Positions 51,330 to 59,972 are shown, counted from the first letter of the stretch. The stretch is DNA of 64,000 bases from an uncultured Lachnospiraceae bacterium (GCA_947574135.1 CANPIM010000004.1:1-64000), one strand, 5' to 3'. Numbers and translations: made by a program. Notes: generated by a model from the sequence alone, not told the origin.

Positions 51330-52361
51330 ATGAAAAAAAGAACCGAGGGCTTTGGCCCTGTGGAATATGCACTGTTTACAGCCGTCACTCTGGCCGTTCT
51401 GCTGCTCTGTATCTGCGTGGGCAGCGTAATGCTTCCTCTAAAGGAAACCGTGGCCGTGCTTTGGAATGCCTTAACCGGCGCAGACAATGAGGCTTATGCA
51501 CTGGCCGCCAATATTCTGCTGCCTGTGCGCCTTCCCCGGGTTCTCTGTGTGGCCCTGGTGGGCGCCTGCCTGTCTCTCTGTGGCGCCGCCATGCAGGGGC
51601 TCCTTAAAAATCCTCTGGCTGACGGCACTACCCTGGGTGTATCCTCCGGGGCTTCCCTGGGAGCTGTCCTGGCCATTGCCTTTGGATTTTCTCTGCCAGG
51701 CTTTCCCCTGGGCGGAACCATGGTGCTGGCCATCTCTTTTGCCTTTGTGTCTCTTCTATTGATTCTGTCTCTGGCCTATCGGCTGGATTCCTCCCTGTCC
51801 ACCAATACCATCATTCTCATTGGCGTGATTTTCTCCATGTTTGCCAGCAGTATTTCCAGTCTGGTAATTACCTTTGCCGGGGACAAGGTCAAGACCATCA
51901 CCTTCTGGACCATGGGCTCCCTCCAGGGCAGCAGCTATGAAAACGCACTGCTCCTTTTGGGCGCTCTGACACTTTTCGGAGGCATTCTTCTGTGGCATGC
52001 TCGGGAGCTCAACGCCTTTGCCGTAGGGGAGGACAATGCCCGGAGCATAGGGGTGGATGTGCGAAGAGTGAAGCTTACGGTTCTCATTGCCATATCCGTA
52101 TTAATCGGCGTCTGCGTGTCCGTAAGCGGCACCATCGGCTTTGTGGGGCTGGTAACCCCTCATATGCTGCGCAGCATTACCGGTCCCAACCACAGGCGCT
52201 TGCTGCCTGCCGCCCTCTTTGGCGGAGCCTGCTTTCTCCTCCTGTCTGATCTCCTGGCCCGGACCCTTTTAGGTCCCCGGGAGCTGCCTTTGGGGGTTAT
52301 CACCTCCTTTGTGGGCTCCCTGGTCTTTATCTACATTTTCTGCAAGGCGCGGACACGCTAA
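51330..52361 (+). CDS. FecCD/BtuC family ABC permease
   Basis: Membrane domain, 343 aa and about ten helices. Family motifs RLPRVLCVALVGACLSLCGAAMQGLLKNPLADGTTLG and GFVGLVTPHMLRSITGPNHR with the EAA-like coupling helix. Works with the binding protein before and ATPase after it. Start with GGGAGG at 51330. Confidence 0.95.
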   Translation: MKKRTEGFGPVEYALFTAVTLAVLLLCICVGSVMLPLKETVAVLWNALTGADNEAYALAANILLPVRLPRVLCVALVGACLSLCGAAMQGLLKNPLADGTTLGVSSGASLGAVLAIAFGFSLPGFPLGGTMVLAISFAFVSLLLILSLAYRLDSSLSTNTIILIGVIFSMFASSISSLVITFAGDKVKTITFWTMGSLQGSSYENALLLLGALTLFGGILLWHARELNAFAVGEDNARSIGVDVRRVKLTVLIAISVLIGVCVSVSGTIGFVGLVTPHMLRSITGPNHRRLLPAALFGGACFLLLSDLLARTLLGPRELPLGVITSFVGSLVFIYIFCKARTR

Positions 52362-52447
52362 ACCCTGGGGCTCCTCTTAAGCCGGCAAGCACTGCAAGCT
52401 GACAGAGAAAATACTTTCACACAGAAATAAGAAAGGGGACATCACAC

Positions 52448-53227
52448 ATGCTGGAAGTTCAAAATCTTACCGTCCGCTTTGGCTCTCTCACCATTGTGGA
52501 CAATATCAGCTTTTCCCTTGCCCCCGGCCAGTGGCTCATGGTGGTGGGACCCAACGGAGCCGGTAAAACCACCATTATCAGCGCCATCTCCCGTGCAGTT
52601 CCCTACACGGGACAGGTATTATTTGAGGGCCGGGACATCCGGCACCAGAAAACACGGGAGCTGGCCCAATGTATGGGCGTTCTCTCCCAAAACCACTATG
52701 TGGGCTATGGGTTTACCGTGGAGGAGGTGATCCGGCTGGGACGCTATGCCCACGCACCCGGACTGTTGGGAGGCAAACAACATGCAGGGGAGGCTCTGGT
52801 GGCCCAGGCCATTGCCAAGACAGGCATGGAGCCCTACTTAAAGCAGTCTGTGCTGACCCTCTCCGGAGGGGAGCTACAAAGAACCTTTCTGGCCCAGCTC
52901 TTTGCCCAGGATCCCAGGCTTCTCATTCTGGATGAGCCTACCAATCACCTGGATCTGGTCTACCAAAAGCAGGTATTTCAGCTGGTTCAGGAATGGCTGC
53001 GCCAGCCGGGCCGGGCCGTAATCTCTGTGGTGCACGACCTGAGCCTGGCCCGGGCCTACGGCACCCATGCCATTCTTATGCAGAAAGGCCGCATTGTATC
53101 TGCAGGCGCCACCCAGGAGGTAATGACACCGGACAACCTAAATGCCGTGTATGCCATGGATGTTTTTGACTGGATGCAAAGGCTTTATGGGCAATGGGCG
53201 CCCGGGGAAGGGGAGGGAACATTATGA
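52448..53227 (+). CDS. ABC transporter ATP-binding protein, BtuD/FecE type
   Basis: Cytoplasmic ATPase, 259 aa. Walker A GPNGAGKTT, Q-loop, signature LSGGELQR, Walker B LLILDEPTNHLD, switch His in VVHDLS. It energises the importer encoded just upstream. Its stop overlaps the next start (ATGA), so the CobU-like protein is co-translated. Confidence 0.96.
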   Translation: MLEVQNLTVRFGSLTIVDNISFSLAPGQWLMVVGPNGAGKTTIISAISRAVPYTGQVLFEGRDIRHQKTRELAQCMGVLSQNHYVGYGFTVEEVIRLGRYAHAPGLLGGKQHAGEALVAQAIAKTGMEPYLKQSVLTLSGGELQRTFLAQLFAQDPRLLILDEPTNHLDLVYQKQVFQLVQEWLRQPGRAVISVVHDLSLARAYGTHAILMQKGRIVSAGATQEVMTPDNLNAVYAMDVFDWMQRLYGQWAPGEGEGTL

Positions 53228-54138
53228 AACTTCTGCTGACTGGCGGATCAGCCAACGGAAAGAGCACTCTGGCGGAAAAAATGGCCCTGGAGCTACCGGG
53301 GCCCCACTATTATCTGGCAGCTATGGAGCCCTACGGCCCGGAAGGCCTTGCGCGAATTGCCAGACACCGGGCCTCCCACGACCGGAAGGGCTTTCTCACC
53401 ATAGAGCGGTATCGGGATCTGGATACTCTTATCCTTCCCCGGCGGGGAACGGTTTTACTGGAATGCCTCTGCAATCTCCTGGACAATGAGCTTTTCCCCC
53501 AGGCAGGCGCCCCCGTGGTCTCCGGTGCAGTGGAAAAAATCTTAAAAGGATTGGAAAATATTTCCAATCAGTGTGAGCACCTCCTTGTGGTGACTAACGA
53601 GGTGGGCAGCGACTGGCCCGGCTATTCTTTGGACATCCTTGCCTATAGAAATGCCCTTGGCCACCTAAATATACTGACAGAGACCGCCATGGATGCTGTG
53701 GTGGAGGTGGTAGCCGGCGTCCCTGTGCTGCGCAGGGGAGCCCTTCCCCCGTCTCTCTTAAAATATCTGGAAATCTCCGGAAAAGGAGCTGAGGGTATGA
53801 TTCTGGTTATGGGAGGAGAAGCCTCCGGAAAGCGAACGTATGTAAGAGAATTGGGATATGGGGACAGGGATATGTCCCCGCTCCTGTCTGATGTCCGTCC
53901 GGTTTTAACGGACCTCCACTTACTGGTAGCCCAGGATCCGGTTCATTGTGTGGATCTCCTTCCGGAAATCCTTTTGAAAAAGGTGGTTATCTGCAACGAG
54001 GTGGGCAGCGGCATTATTCCTGCCACCAAAGAGAGCCGCCTTTGCCGGGAACAGACTGGACGACTGTGCGTTCTTCTGGCCCAACAGGCGGCCCGTGTGA
54101 TACGGATGGTCTGCGGAATTCCTACTATATTAAAATAA
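53224..54138 (+). CDS. CobU-like protein with two nucleotide-binding domains
   Basis: 304 aa against about 180 for CobU, which phosphorylates adenosylcobinamide and then adds GMP. Domain 1 (1-180): P-loop GGSANGKS (7-14), guanylylated-His region RIARHRASHDRKGF, and TNEVGSDWPGYSLDILAYRNALG. Domain 2 (about 191-304): P-loop-like GGEASGKRTYV (197-207), CNEVGSGIIPATKESRLCREQTGR and the CobU-type end VIRMVCGIPTILK, but no His motif and about 65 residues missing. So domain 2 lacks the GTP/His part and domain 1 ends less like CobU. Start at 53224 overlaps the transporter ATPase stop. Role as cobinamide salvage enzyme is inferred. Confidence 0.75.
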   Translation: MKLLLTGGSANGKSTLAEKMALELPGPHYYLAAMEPYGPEGLARIARHRASHDRKGFLTIERYRDLDTLILPRRGTVLLECLCNLLDNELFPQAGAPVVSGAVEKILKGLENISNQCEHLLVVTNEVGSDWPGYSLDILAYRNALGHLNILTETAMDAVVEVVAGVPVLRRGALPPSLLKYLEISGKGAEGMILVMGGEASGKRTYVRELGYGDRDMSPLLSDVRPVLTDLHLLVAQDPVHCVDLLPEILLKKVVICNEVGSGIIPATKESRLCREQTGRLCVLLAQQAARVIRMVCGIPTILK

Positions 54139-54146
54139 GATGCACC

Positions 54147-55016
54147 TTATCCTGCATGGATCTGGGTGGCGGCAATGGCCAGGGCCCCGTCTCCTATGTG
54201 GCAGGATACGCTCAAGGAAAGGGGATCCACATATCCCACCTGAAAGCCGGGAAAGGCAGCCTCTATCTCAGCCTTAAATTTCTCGGCCTCCTCATAGTTG
54301 TTGGTGTGGGCCACATCCAGATAGACCCTGTGGGCATCTATTCCCCCAAACCGGCTCTCCATATCATTGCGGATGGCATCCAGCATGGTAGTCTTGGCCT
54401 GGTTCAGGGTACGGGCCTTGGAGAAGGCATCCAGCTTTTCCCCCTGAATCTGCAGCACCGGCTTTAGGCGAAGCATGGTTCCGATGGCTGCCGCTGCCGG
54501 AGTAATCCGCCCGCCCTTTTTCAAATATTTCAGGGTAGTGAGCGTGATGTAGATGCTGGACTCCATTTTTTCCTGCTCTAGCTGCTTCCGAATCTCTGCG
54601 GCGCTTTTTCCCTGCTCCGCCAGGGCAATGGCATCCATAACGGAACGGCGCTGGGTAATGGATATCCGCTGGTTATTTACCACCTCCACCCTTCCGTCAA
54701 AATCCTGAGAAAGGGCAACAGCCGTCTCACAGGAGCCGGAAAGGCCGCTGGACATGGGGATATGTACCAGCTCCTCATATTCCTGCAAAGCTTCCTTCCA
54801 GAGATTCATGACAGACTCCGGCGAGGGCTGAGATGTGGCAATATCCGCATCCTGCAAAAGCCTTTCGTAAAATTCTTCCTGAGAAAGGGTAATCCCCTCA
54901 AAATATTCTTTTCCATCAATGGTAAACGGCATGGGCAGCACATAGATTCCAAGCTGCTTCCCCATTTCCTGAGTAATACCGCTGTTGCTGTCTGTTACAA
55001 TGGCAACCTTTCGCAA
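54147..55016 (-). CDS. DegV family fatty-acid-binding protein
   Basis: Cytoplasmic fatty-acid carrier, 289 aa. N-terminal VAIVTDSNSGI motif, SSGLSGSC in the lipid site, and C-terminal SCHIGDGALAI. DegV/FakB proteins bind a fatty acid for phosphorylation by FakA; no FakA gene lies nearby. TTG start with GAGGAGG 7 bases upstream. Single gene convergent with the CobU-like gene. Confidence 0.93.
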   Translation of the reverse strand: MRKVAIVTDSNSGITQEMGKQLGIYVLPMPFTIDGKEYFEGITLSQEEFYERLLQDADIATSQPSPESVMNLWKEALQEYEELVHIPMSSGLSGSCETAVALSQDFDGRVEVVNNQRISITQRRSVMDAIALAEQGKSAAEIRKQLEQEKMESSIYITLTTLKYLKKGGRITPAAAAIGTMLRLKPVLQIQGEKLDAFSKARTLNQAKTTMLDAIRNDMESRFGGIDAHRVYLDVAHTNNYEEAEKFKAEIEAAFPGFQVGYVDPLSLSVSCHIGDGALAIAATQIHAG

Positions 55017-55106
55017 GACAATTCCTCCTCTTCTGACAGCTTCCTACGCTTACAACTGTCTCCGGAAACCAGTATAACAGGTCTATCTGGAAAAAACAAT
55101 GCCTGT

Positions 55107-55463
55107 TTATTTTTTCATTTTTGGCTGAAACAGCAGGCTGGCCAGATAAGCAAACACTAAAGCGGCGGAGACTCCCACAGCGCTGGCCGTAAAGCCCCCT
55201 TTAAAAATTCCCAGAAATCCGTCTGTGTCCACCGCCTCTTTGATTCCCTTCCAGAGCACATTTCCAAAGCCCAGAAGAGGCACGCTGGCCCCTGCTCCGG
55301 CGTACTCCTGAAAAGGTTCATAGATCCCAATGGCTCCCAGCACGGCCCCTGTACAGACCAAAAGCACCATAATTCTTCCCGGCATCATTTTCGTCTTTTC
55401 CATAAGGATCTGCACCAGAGCACAGATAAGGCCGCCTACCCAAAACGCGTTGATATAGTCCAT
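55107..55463 (-). CDS. spoVAE: stage V sporulation protein AE (SpoVAEb type)
   Basis: Small spore inner-membrane protein (118 aa, four helices) with the family pattern GGLICALVQILMEKTKMMPGRIMV and IYEPFQEYAGAGASVPLLGFG. Part of the SpoVA channel that moves dipicolinic acid into the forespore and out in germination. Follows spoVAD by 39 bases on the same strand; GGAAGGTGAG site at 55463. Confidence 0.92.
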   Translation of the reverse strand: MDYINAFWVGGLICALVQILMEKTKMMPGRIMVLLVCTGAVLGAIGIYEPFQEYAGAGASVPLLGFGNVLWKGIKEAVDTDGFLGIFKGGFTASAVGVSAALVFAYLASLLFQPKMKK

Positions 55464-55502
55464 GTTGTCTCACCTTCCTGTTTTGTAATTGTGTTTATGC
55501 CT

Positions 55503-56516
55503 TTAGCCGCAGTGCTCAATGACCACGCCATGGGCGATTCCCGGCACAGCCTGTCCCTCATTATAGCTCACTGTGGACAAAAGAGCGCCTGTGGGCACAA
55601 AGAGAATCCGCTTCCACTGCCCCTTTTCCAGCATGGGCAGAAGCTTTGCTGCCAGGGTCACTGCCGAGCAGGCGCAGCCGCTGCCTCCTGCATGGGTGTC
55701 CTGGGTATTTCCGTCAAAGATCAGCATACCACAGTCCAAATGCTGCCTGGAAATGTCAAAGCCCTTTTTCTCCATGAGATCCAGCAGAATGGTCTGCCCC
55801 ACACTGCCCAGATCTCCTGTGACGATAGCGTCATAATCCCCCGGCTGCCGCCCAAAGTCCACCAGATGCTGATAAATGGTATCGCAGGCAGCCGGCGCCA
55901 TGCAGGCTCCCATATTTAAGGAATCCTTCAGGCCGTAATCCACCACCCGTCCCGGGGTCACACCCGATATGCGGGCCTTTCCTCCCTTGGGGGCAAGGAC
56001 AAAGGCTCCGCTTCCCGTAACGGTCCAGGTAGCTGCAAGGGGCCGCTGTCCTCCATACTCCAGGGGAAAGCGAAACTGCTTCTCCGCACTGGCAAAGTGA
56101 CTGGAGGTCAGGGCCAGCACGGCATCTGCGTATCCACCCTGAATGGTCATGGCTCCCAGGGTCAGGGCCTCTCCAATGGTGGAGCAGGCTCCGTAAAGGC
56201 CAAACAGGGGAAGCTGTAGATCCATCACCCCAAAGGAGGTGGCAATCAGCTGTCCCAGCAGGTCTCCTGCAAACAGATACCGAACCTCCTTTCCAGCTGC
56301 CCCGGCCTTTTCCAGGGCCTTTTGGGCTGCCCGCTTTTGCAGGGCGCTCTCCGCCTCCTCCCAGGAGCTCTGTCCGGCCATGGGATCCTCCTGGATCTCA
56401 TCGAACAGCGGCCCCAGAGGGCCTTCCCCCTCCTTTTTTCCCACAACAGAAGCCCCACAGAGTATGTGGGGCGCTTTTTCAAACTGGATGCTTTGCTTTC
56501 CAAGTATTTGCGTCAT
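55503..56516 (-). CDS. spoVAD: stage V sporulation protein AD
   Basis: Dipicolinic-acid-binding subunit of the SpoVA channel with a thiolase-like fold (337 aa). Motifs: TQILGKQSIQFEKAPHILC, AGDLLGQLIATSFG, GLYGACSTIGEAL, and GGSGCACSAVTLAAK. Start placed at 56516 (MTQILG) as in the family. spoVAC, the usual upstream neighbour, is not present in this place. A candidate sigma-G promoter lies 62 bases upstream. Confidence 0.94.
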   Translation of the reverse strand: MTQILGKQSIQFEKAPHILCGASVVGKKEGEGPLGPLFDEIQEDPMAGQSSWEEAESALQKRAAQKALEKAGAAGKEVRYLFAGDLLGQLIATSFGVMDLQLPLFGLYGACSTIGEALTLGAMTIQGGYADAVLALTSSHFASAEKQFRFPLEYGGQRPLAATWTVTGSGAFVLAPKGGKARISGVTPGRVVDYGLKDSLNMGACMAPAACDTIYQHLVDFGRQPGDYDAIVTGDLGSVGQTILLDLMEKKGFDISRQHLDCGMLIFDGNTQDTHAGGSGCACSAVTLAAKLLPMLEKGQWKRILFVPTGALLSTVSYNEGQAVPGIAHGVVIEHCG

Positions 56517-56577
56517 TGCTCCGATCCCTCGCTCTCTCTTCATCGATCTTGGGATCAGTTTTTCCGGGACGAAAAGC

Positions 56578-56607
56578 TTTTATGCAAATATTTTTTTCGT
56601 ATGATTC
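56578..56607 (-). promoter_or_regulatory. candidate sigma-G promoter of spoVAD
   Basis: Minus strand GAATC (56603-56607), 18 bases, CATAAAA (56578-56584), against GHATR-N18-CATWMTA. One mismatch in each box. Confidence 0.35.
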
Positions 56608-56632
56608 CTATTTTTTGTAAGCCAAGCCCGGC

Positions 56633-57010
56633 TCAACCTTCCTTTTCCTCATGGAGAGAAGCAGCTTCCCCGGCTTCCCGGGCCTCCTCTTCCCCGGCCT
56701 CCGCCTCTGCTCTTTCCTCCCTGACTTCCGCCTCTGTCCTTTCCTCCCCAGCCTCCGCCTCTGCTCTTTCCTCCCTGGCCTCCGCCTCTGTCCTTTCCTC
56801 CCCGGCCTCCTGAGCCTGTGCCATTCCCTTACGGATTCCCCAGACAACCAGGCCCACGCCGGCTACCGCAAATACCACCATAAAAGCTCCTACCAGAAGC
56901 TTCTCTCCACCGGTCACGGTTCCTAAATCCTGGCTCAAACCATAGGCCAGGTATCCCAGATAAATGCCGGCCACCGTATACAACACGGTTCTTGTCTTAT
57001 CTCTCCCCAT
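56633..57010 (-). CDS. small membrane protein with acidic repeat tail
   Basis: A 125-residue protein of unknown function. Two helices (about 9-25 and 37-58), then a charged tail. Residues 70-107 consist of two 18-residue units (GEERTEAEAREERAEAEA) built of 9-residue half-repeats, probably a helical rod. Start at 57010 overlaps the NudC end by 14 bases and has GGGAGG five bases upstream, so it is co-translated with NudC. No family recognised. Confidence 0.6.
   Translation of the reverse strand: MGRDKTRTVLYTVAGIYLGYLAYGLSQDLGTVTGGEKLLVGAFMVVFAVAGVGLVVWGIRKGMAQAQEAGEERTEAEAREERAEAEAGEERTEAEVREERAEAEAGEEEAREAGEAASLHEEKEG
56690..56803 (-). repeat. 54-bp tandem repeat in the small membrane protein
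   Basis: Two nearly identical 54-bp copies and a partial third, each made of two 27-bp halves, coding for the acidic tail. Confidence 0.9.
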
Positions 57011-57848
57011 TGGTTCCTCCCCTCTTAAATGTTCCAATCATCTCCCGGGTCAGGCTGACCCCGTCATCCTCCAAGGGAATCTCCTCCCGCTCAAACCATT
57101 CTCCCACAGCCAGCTCCCGCTTATCCAGGGTAATGGCTGTGTCTCCGTCCACCTCACAGAAGAAGCCGCAGAGCAGGGTGGAGCTAAAGGACCAGGGCTG
57201 ACTTTTGTAGTAACGGATATTTTTCACCCGCAGGCCCACCTCCTCCATCACCTCCCGCTCCACCGTCTCCTCCAAAGTTTCCCCGATCTCCGTAAAGCCG
57301 GCCACCAGGGCATAGTTGACGGCGCCGGGACGGTTGGCGTATTTGGTCAGAAGCAGACGATTGCCGTTGGTCACAGCCACAATGACTCCCGGGCAGATCT
57401 TGGGATAAACCAGATTTCCGCAATCCTCGCAGCGCATCATCCGCTCCACATGGTCCATACGCATGGGATGACCGCACCGGCCACAAAACCGGTTTGCCTT
57501 ATACCAACTGTACAGTTGCTGTCCGGTTATCCCGGCAAAGCCCAGATAGCGGGGGCGGGCACTTCGAAAAACCGGAGCGCTTTCCCAGCCATATCCCGGC
57601 AAGTCTCCCTTTAGCTCTCCCCACAATAAAAAGAAACGCTCCCCGCTGATGGTAAAGAGATAGATGGTCTCTCCCTGCTTCGGCGCAAGCTCTCCTACGG
57701 TGGGATAGACGATGCGCTCTTCCTCAAAGCGGCACAGCACCTTTCCCTCCCCATAAATCATCAGCCAATCCTCCGGCCTTGGGGTCTGCTCCTCATAATG
57801 ATTGTCGTATTTCTTTGGTGCAATATCCTGTATCATACTTCTTCCCAT
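56997..57848 (-). CDS. nudC: NAD+ diphosphatase (NudC)
   Basis: Nudix hydrolase that splits NADH/NAD+ to NMN and AMP and can decap NAD-RNA (283 aa). Zinc ribbon CGRCG...CEDCG (about 120-146), the Nudix box GFTEIGETLEETVEREVMEE (GX5EX7REUXEEXGU) and the NudC-specific SQPWSFSSTL. Start codon uncertain: ATG at 57848 has GAGGAG only one base away; ATG at 57836 has a GGGAAG site. Own promoter with perfect TATAAT. Confidence 0.94.
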   Translation of the reverse strand: MGRSMIQDIAPKKYDNHYEEQTPRPEDWLMIYGEGKVLCRFEEERIVYPTVGELAPKQGETIYLFTISGERFFLLWGELKGDLPGYGWESAPVFRSARPRYLGFAGITGQQLYSWYKANRFCGRCGHPMRMDHVERMMRCEDCGNLVYPKICPGVIVAVTNGNRLLLTKYANRPGAVNYALVAGFTEIGETLEETVEREVMEEVGLRVKNIRYYKSQPWSFSSTLLCGFFCEVDGDTAITLDKRELAVGEWFEREEIPLEDDGVSLTREMIGTFKRGGTNGER

Positions 57849-57881
57849 GCTCCTCGTCTTATGTATTTCCTTTTCCTATTT

Positions 57882-57910
57882 ATTATACCTCCATGTCAGC
57901 CATGCTTCAA
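57882..57910 (-). promoter_or_regulatory. promoter of nudC
   Basis: Minus strand TTGAAG (57905-57910), 17 bases, perfect TATAAT (57882-57887). Confidence 0.75.
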
Positions 57911-57993
57911 TATGATATTTATAGCAGCGCCTCCCATTTATAGCAGTGCCCGCCATTCCCAGTTACAAGGGATGTCTGCCTGGTTTTATATAG

Positions 57994-58032
57994 AAAAAAA
58001 TAATCGCTCCATCCCAAAGACGAAGCGATTAT
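57994..58032 (-). terminator. terminator after rpsR
   Basis: ATAATCGCT / AGCGATTAT stem (58000-58008, 58024-58032), followed on the minus strand by a run of T. A 15-bp direct repeat (ATTTATAGCAG-GCC, 57917 and 57936) lies downstream. Confidence 0.85.
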
Positions 58033-58054
58033 CCCTGTTTTATTCTTATGAATC

Positions 58055-58321
58055 TTAGTCCTGAACGTAAGGCATCAAAGCGATATGGCGGGCCCTCTTG
58101 ATGGCAACGGTCAGAGCTCTCTGATGCTTTGCGCAGTTTCCGGTGATTCTTCTGGGAAGAATCTTGCCTCTCTCAGACACATATCTCTTTAATTTATTTA
58201 CATCCTTGTAATCAATCTCATTATTCTCTTTTCCACAGAACACGCAGACTTTCTTTCTTCTGCGGCCCATGGGACGTCTCTTCATAGGAGCATCGCCTTT
58301 GTCGGATTTTGTGTAAGCCAT
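58055..58321 (-). CDS. rpsR: 30S ribosomal protein S18
   Basis: Binds S6 and 16S rRNA in the platform of the small subunit (88 aa). Core [17 protein letters not shown] and [25 protein letters not shown]. The zinc-type Cys pair CVFC is present with a later Cys and His. Last gene of rpsF-ssb-rpsR. RBS GAGG before 58321. Confidence 0.98.
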   Translation of the reverse strand: MAYTKSDKGDAPMKRRPMGRRRKKVCVFCGKENNEIDYKDVNKLKRYVSERGKILPRRITGNCAKHQRALTVAIKRARHIALMPYVQD

Positions 58322-58366
58322 TTCCTCTACCTCCTCAAATATTTCTCTATCTGTTCCGATTGTTAG

Positions 58367-58825
58367 TTAGTTAAATGGTAACTCCTCGTCGATCCCATCC
58401 GGAATATTCATAAAGCCGTCAGCCGCTGCGGAAGGCACAGGCGCCGCCGACGGACGGAATCCGCCGTTGTCTCCACCGCCTCCATTACCGCTGGCATTCT
58501 TGCTCTCTGCAAATTCCACCTCTTCCACTACCACATCGGTGGTGTAAACCTTCTGGCCATCCCGATTGGTATAGCTGCCTGTCTGAATCCGGCCACACAT
58601 GGTCATGCGCATTCCCTGACGGAAATACCGCTCCACAAACTCCGCCGTCTTTCCAAAGGCAACACAGCCGATAAAATCTGCAGTCTGCTCTCCGTTCCCA
58701 TCTCTTCTGACAAATCTGCGGTCCACAGCCAGCGTAAATCTGGCCACTGCCGTAGTATTTTCTCCCTGGGAATAGCGAACATCCGGATCTCTGGCTAAAC
58801 GTCCCATTAAAATAACTTTATTCAT
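58367..58825 (-). CDS. ssb: single-stranded DNA-binding protein
   Basis: Protects ssDNA in replication and repair (152 aa). N-terminal OB fold (MNKVILMGRLARDPDVRY, FIGCVAFGKTAEFVERYF), a Gly/Asn-rich linker and the acidic tip DEELPFN that docks partner proteins. Between rpsF and rpsR as in most Firmicutes. Confidence 0.97.
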   Translation of the reverse strand: MNKVILMGRLARDPDVRYSQGENTTAVARFTLAVDRRFVRRDGNGEQTADFIGCVAFGKTAEFVERYFRQGMRMTMCGRIQTGSYTNRDGQKVYTTDVVVEEVEFAESKNASGNGGGGDNGGFRPSAAPVPSAAADGFMNIPDGIDEELPFN

Positions 58826-58844
58826 ACTAACAATCCTCTACTTT

Positions 58845-59135
58845 CTATTTTGCATCTTTGCGAATGCACAGATAACGGATAACGTTGTCCATGATGCGAA
58901 TGCGCTTTTCTACCTCAGCAGGACATGTGCTGTCAGCATCAAACTGAATAAAGTAGTAGAACCCTTCTTTCATGTGCTGGATCTCATAGGCAAGTCTCTT
59001 CTTACCCCAATCCTCCACTTCCGTCACAACTCCGCCGAAACGGGTTACCAGGTCTTTGGCCTTCTCAACGGTAGCGGTTCTCACATCATCTTCTACCTTT
59101 GCACTCACAACTACTGCTAATTCATATTTGTTCAT
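58845..59135 (-). CDS. rpsF: 30S ribosomal protein S6
   Basis: Pairs with S18 in the small subunit (95 aa, MNKYELAVVVSAKVEDD to YLCIRKDAK). Start at 59135 with AAGGAGGG, 8 bases upstream; 38 extra codons of open frame upstream are not coding. First gene of the operon. Confidence 0.97.
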   Translation of the reverse strand: MNKYELAVVVSAKVEDDVRTATVEKAKDLVTRFGGVVTEVEDWGKKRLAYEIQHMKEGFYYFIQFDADSTCPAEVEKRIRIMDNVIRYLCIRKDAK

Positions 59136-59197
59136 GCGTCTTTCCCTCCTTTTGGTCTCTGGCCTCCCCCTGAAAGAGGAAGCAAGGAATTTGTTAA

Positions 59198-59220
59198 AAT
59201 GGTCTATACCACGGACCATT
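59198..59220. promoter_or_regulatory. palindrome at the rpsF transcription start
   Basis: AATGGTC-N9-GACCATT directly after the -10 box, so it covers the expected start point. It could be an operator or the base of the S6:S18-type leader hairpin. Confidence 0.45.
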
Positions 59221-59249
59221 AGTTTACCACATTTTCCGACCAAATACAA
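59221..59249 (-). promoter_or_regulatory. promoter of rpsF-ssb-rpsR
   Basis: Minus strand TTGTAT (59244-59249), 17 bases, TAAACT (59221-59226). Confidence 0.6.
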
Positions 59250-59252
59250 GCA

Positions 59253-59972
59253 TTATTTTCTCCTGAATTTCACGATTTTCCCAAGCTTTCCCAGCCCTCC
59301 TGTTTTCTCCTTTTCCTGCTTCTCTTCCCCGTCTTTTCTCTCCCTGTAATCCTCCTGGATCTTATCACTCCAGCCTGCCCCAATGGGAGCAGAAGCCCGC
59401 ATCTGGCTCACGGTTTCCGCCACAGTCTCATAGAGAACCCGGGTCCCCTGGCTGTCCGCCCGGTAATTGGCCGCCCGATCGGCCCCAATGCCAAACTGCG
59501 CAGCTGTCCCAACCGCATCTATATTGGCCCCCAGAAACAGAAACTCCCAGCCCTGCTCCTTCTTTTCCTCTATCATCTTCTTTACCATGTCAATGTCAAA
59601 CTGATGGCTTGCATTTTCTATCCCGTCTGTGGTAATCACAAACATGGTGTGCTCTGGCACATCCTCCGGGCGGGCGTATTTATGGATGTTGGCAATATGC
59701 TTTATGGCGCCTCCCACTGCGTCCAGAAGGGCCGTACATCCCCGAACCGTGTAATCCTTCTCCGTCATGGGACCGATATGTGCAAGCTTAACACGGTCGT
59801 GGAGAACCTCACAGATATTGTCGAAAAGCACGGTGGAGACAAGGCATTCCCCCTCCTGCTTTTTTTGCTTTTCAATCAGGGCGTTAAACCCGCCAATGGT
59901 ATCACTCTCAAGGCCAGCCATGGAACCGCTGCGGTCCAGAATAAACACAAGCTCCGTAATATTGTTTTTCAT
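59253..59972 (-). CDS. von Willebrand A domain protein
   Basis: A 239-residue cytoplasmic protein that is almost only a VWA domain, MIDAS DRSGSM (14-19), then TALLDAVGG with the Thr and a TDGIEN loop with the third-motif Asp. The C-terminal 25 residues are Lys/Glu-rich with a basic end. Homologues of TerY/YfbK kind act as adaptors in complexes; no partner is certain. It follows the macro-domain gene by 107 bases on the same strand. Start at 59972 with GGAGG 7 bases upstream. Confidence 0.85.
   Translation of the reverse strand: MKNNITELVFILDRSGSMAGLESDTIGGFNALIEKQKKQEGECLVSTVLFDNICEVLHDRVKLAHIGPMTEKDYTVRGCTALLDAVGGAIKHIANIHKYARPEDVPEHTMFVITTDGIENASHQFDIDMVKKMIEEKKEQGWEFLFLGANIDAVGTAAQFGIGADRAANYRADSQGTRVLYETVAETVSQMRASAPIGAGWSDKIQEDYRERKDGEEKQEKEKTGGLGKLGKIVKFRRK

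Noticed and set aside
59136-59252. S6:S18 leader RNA as a firm call
   Set aside because: The hairpin overlaps the predicted transcription start and the conserved bulge was not clearly visible, so only the palindrome is reported.
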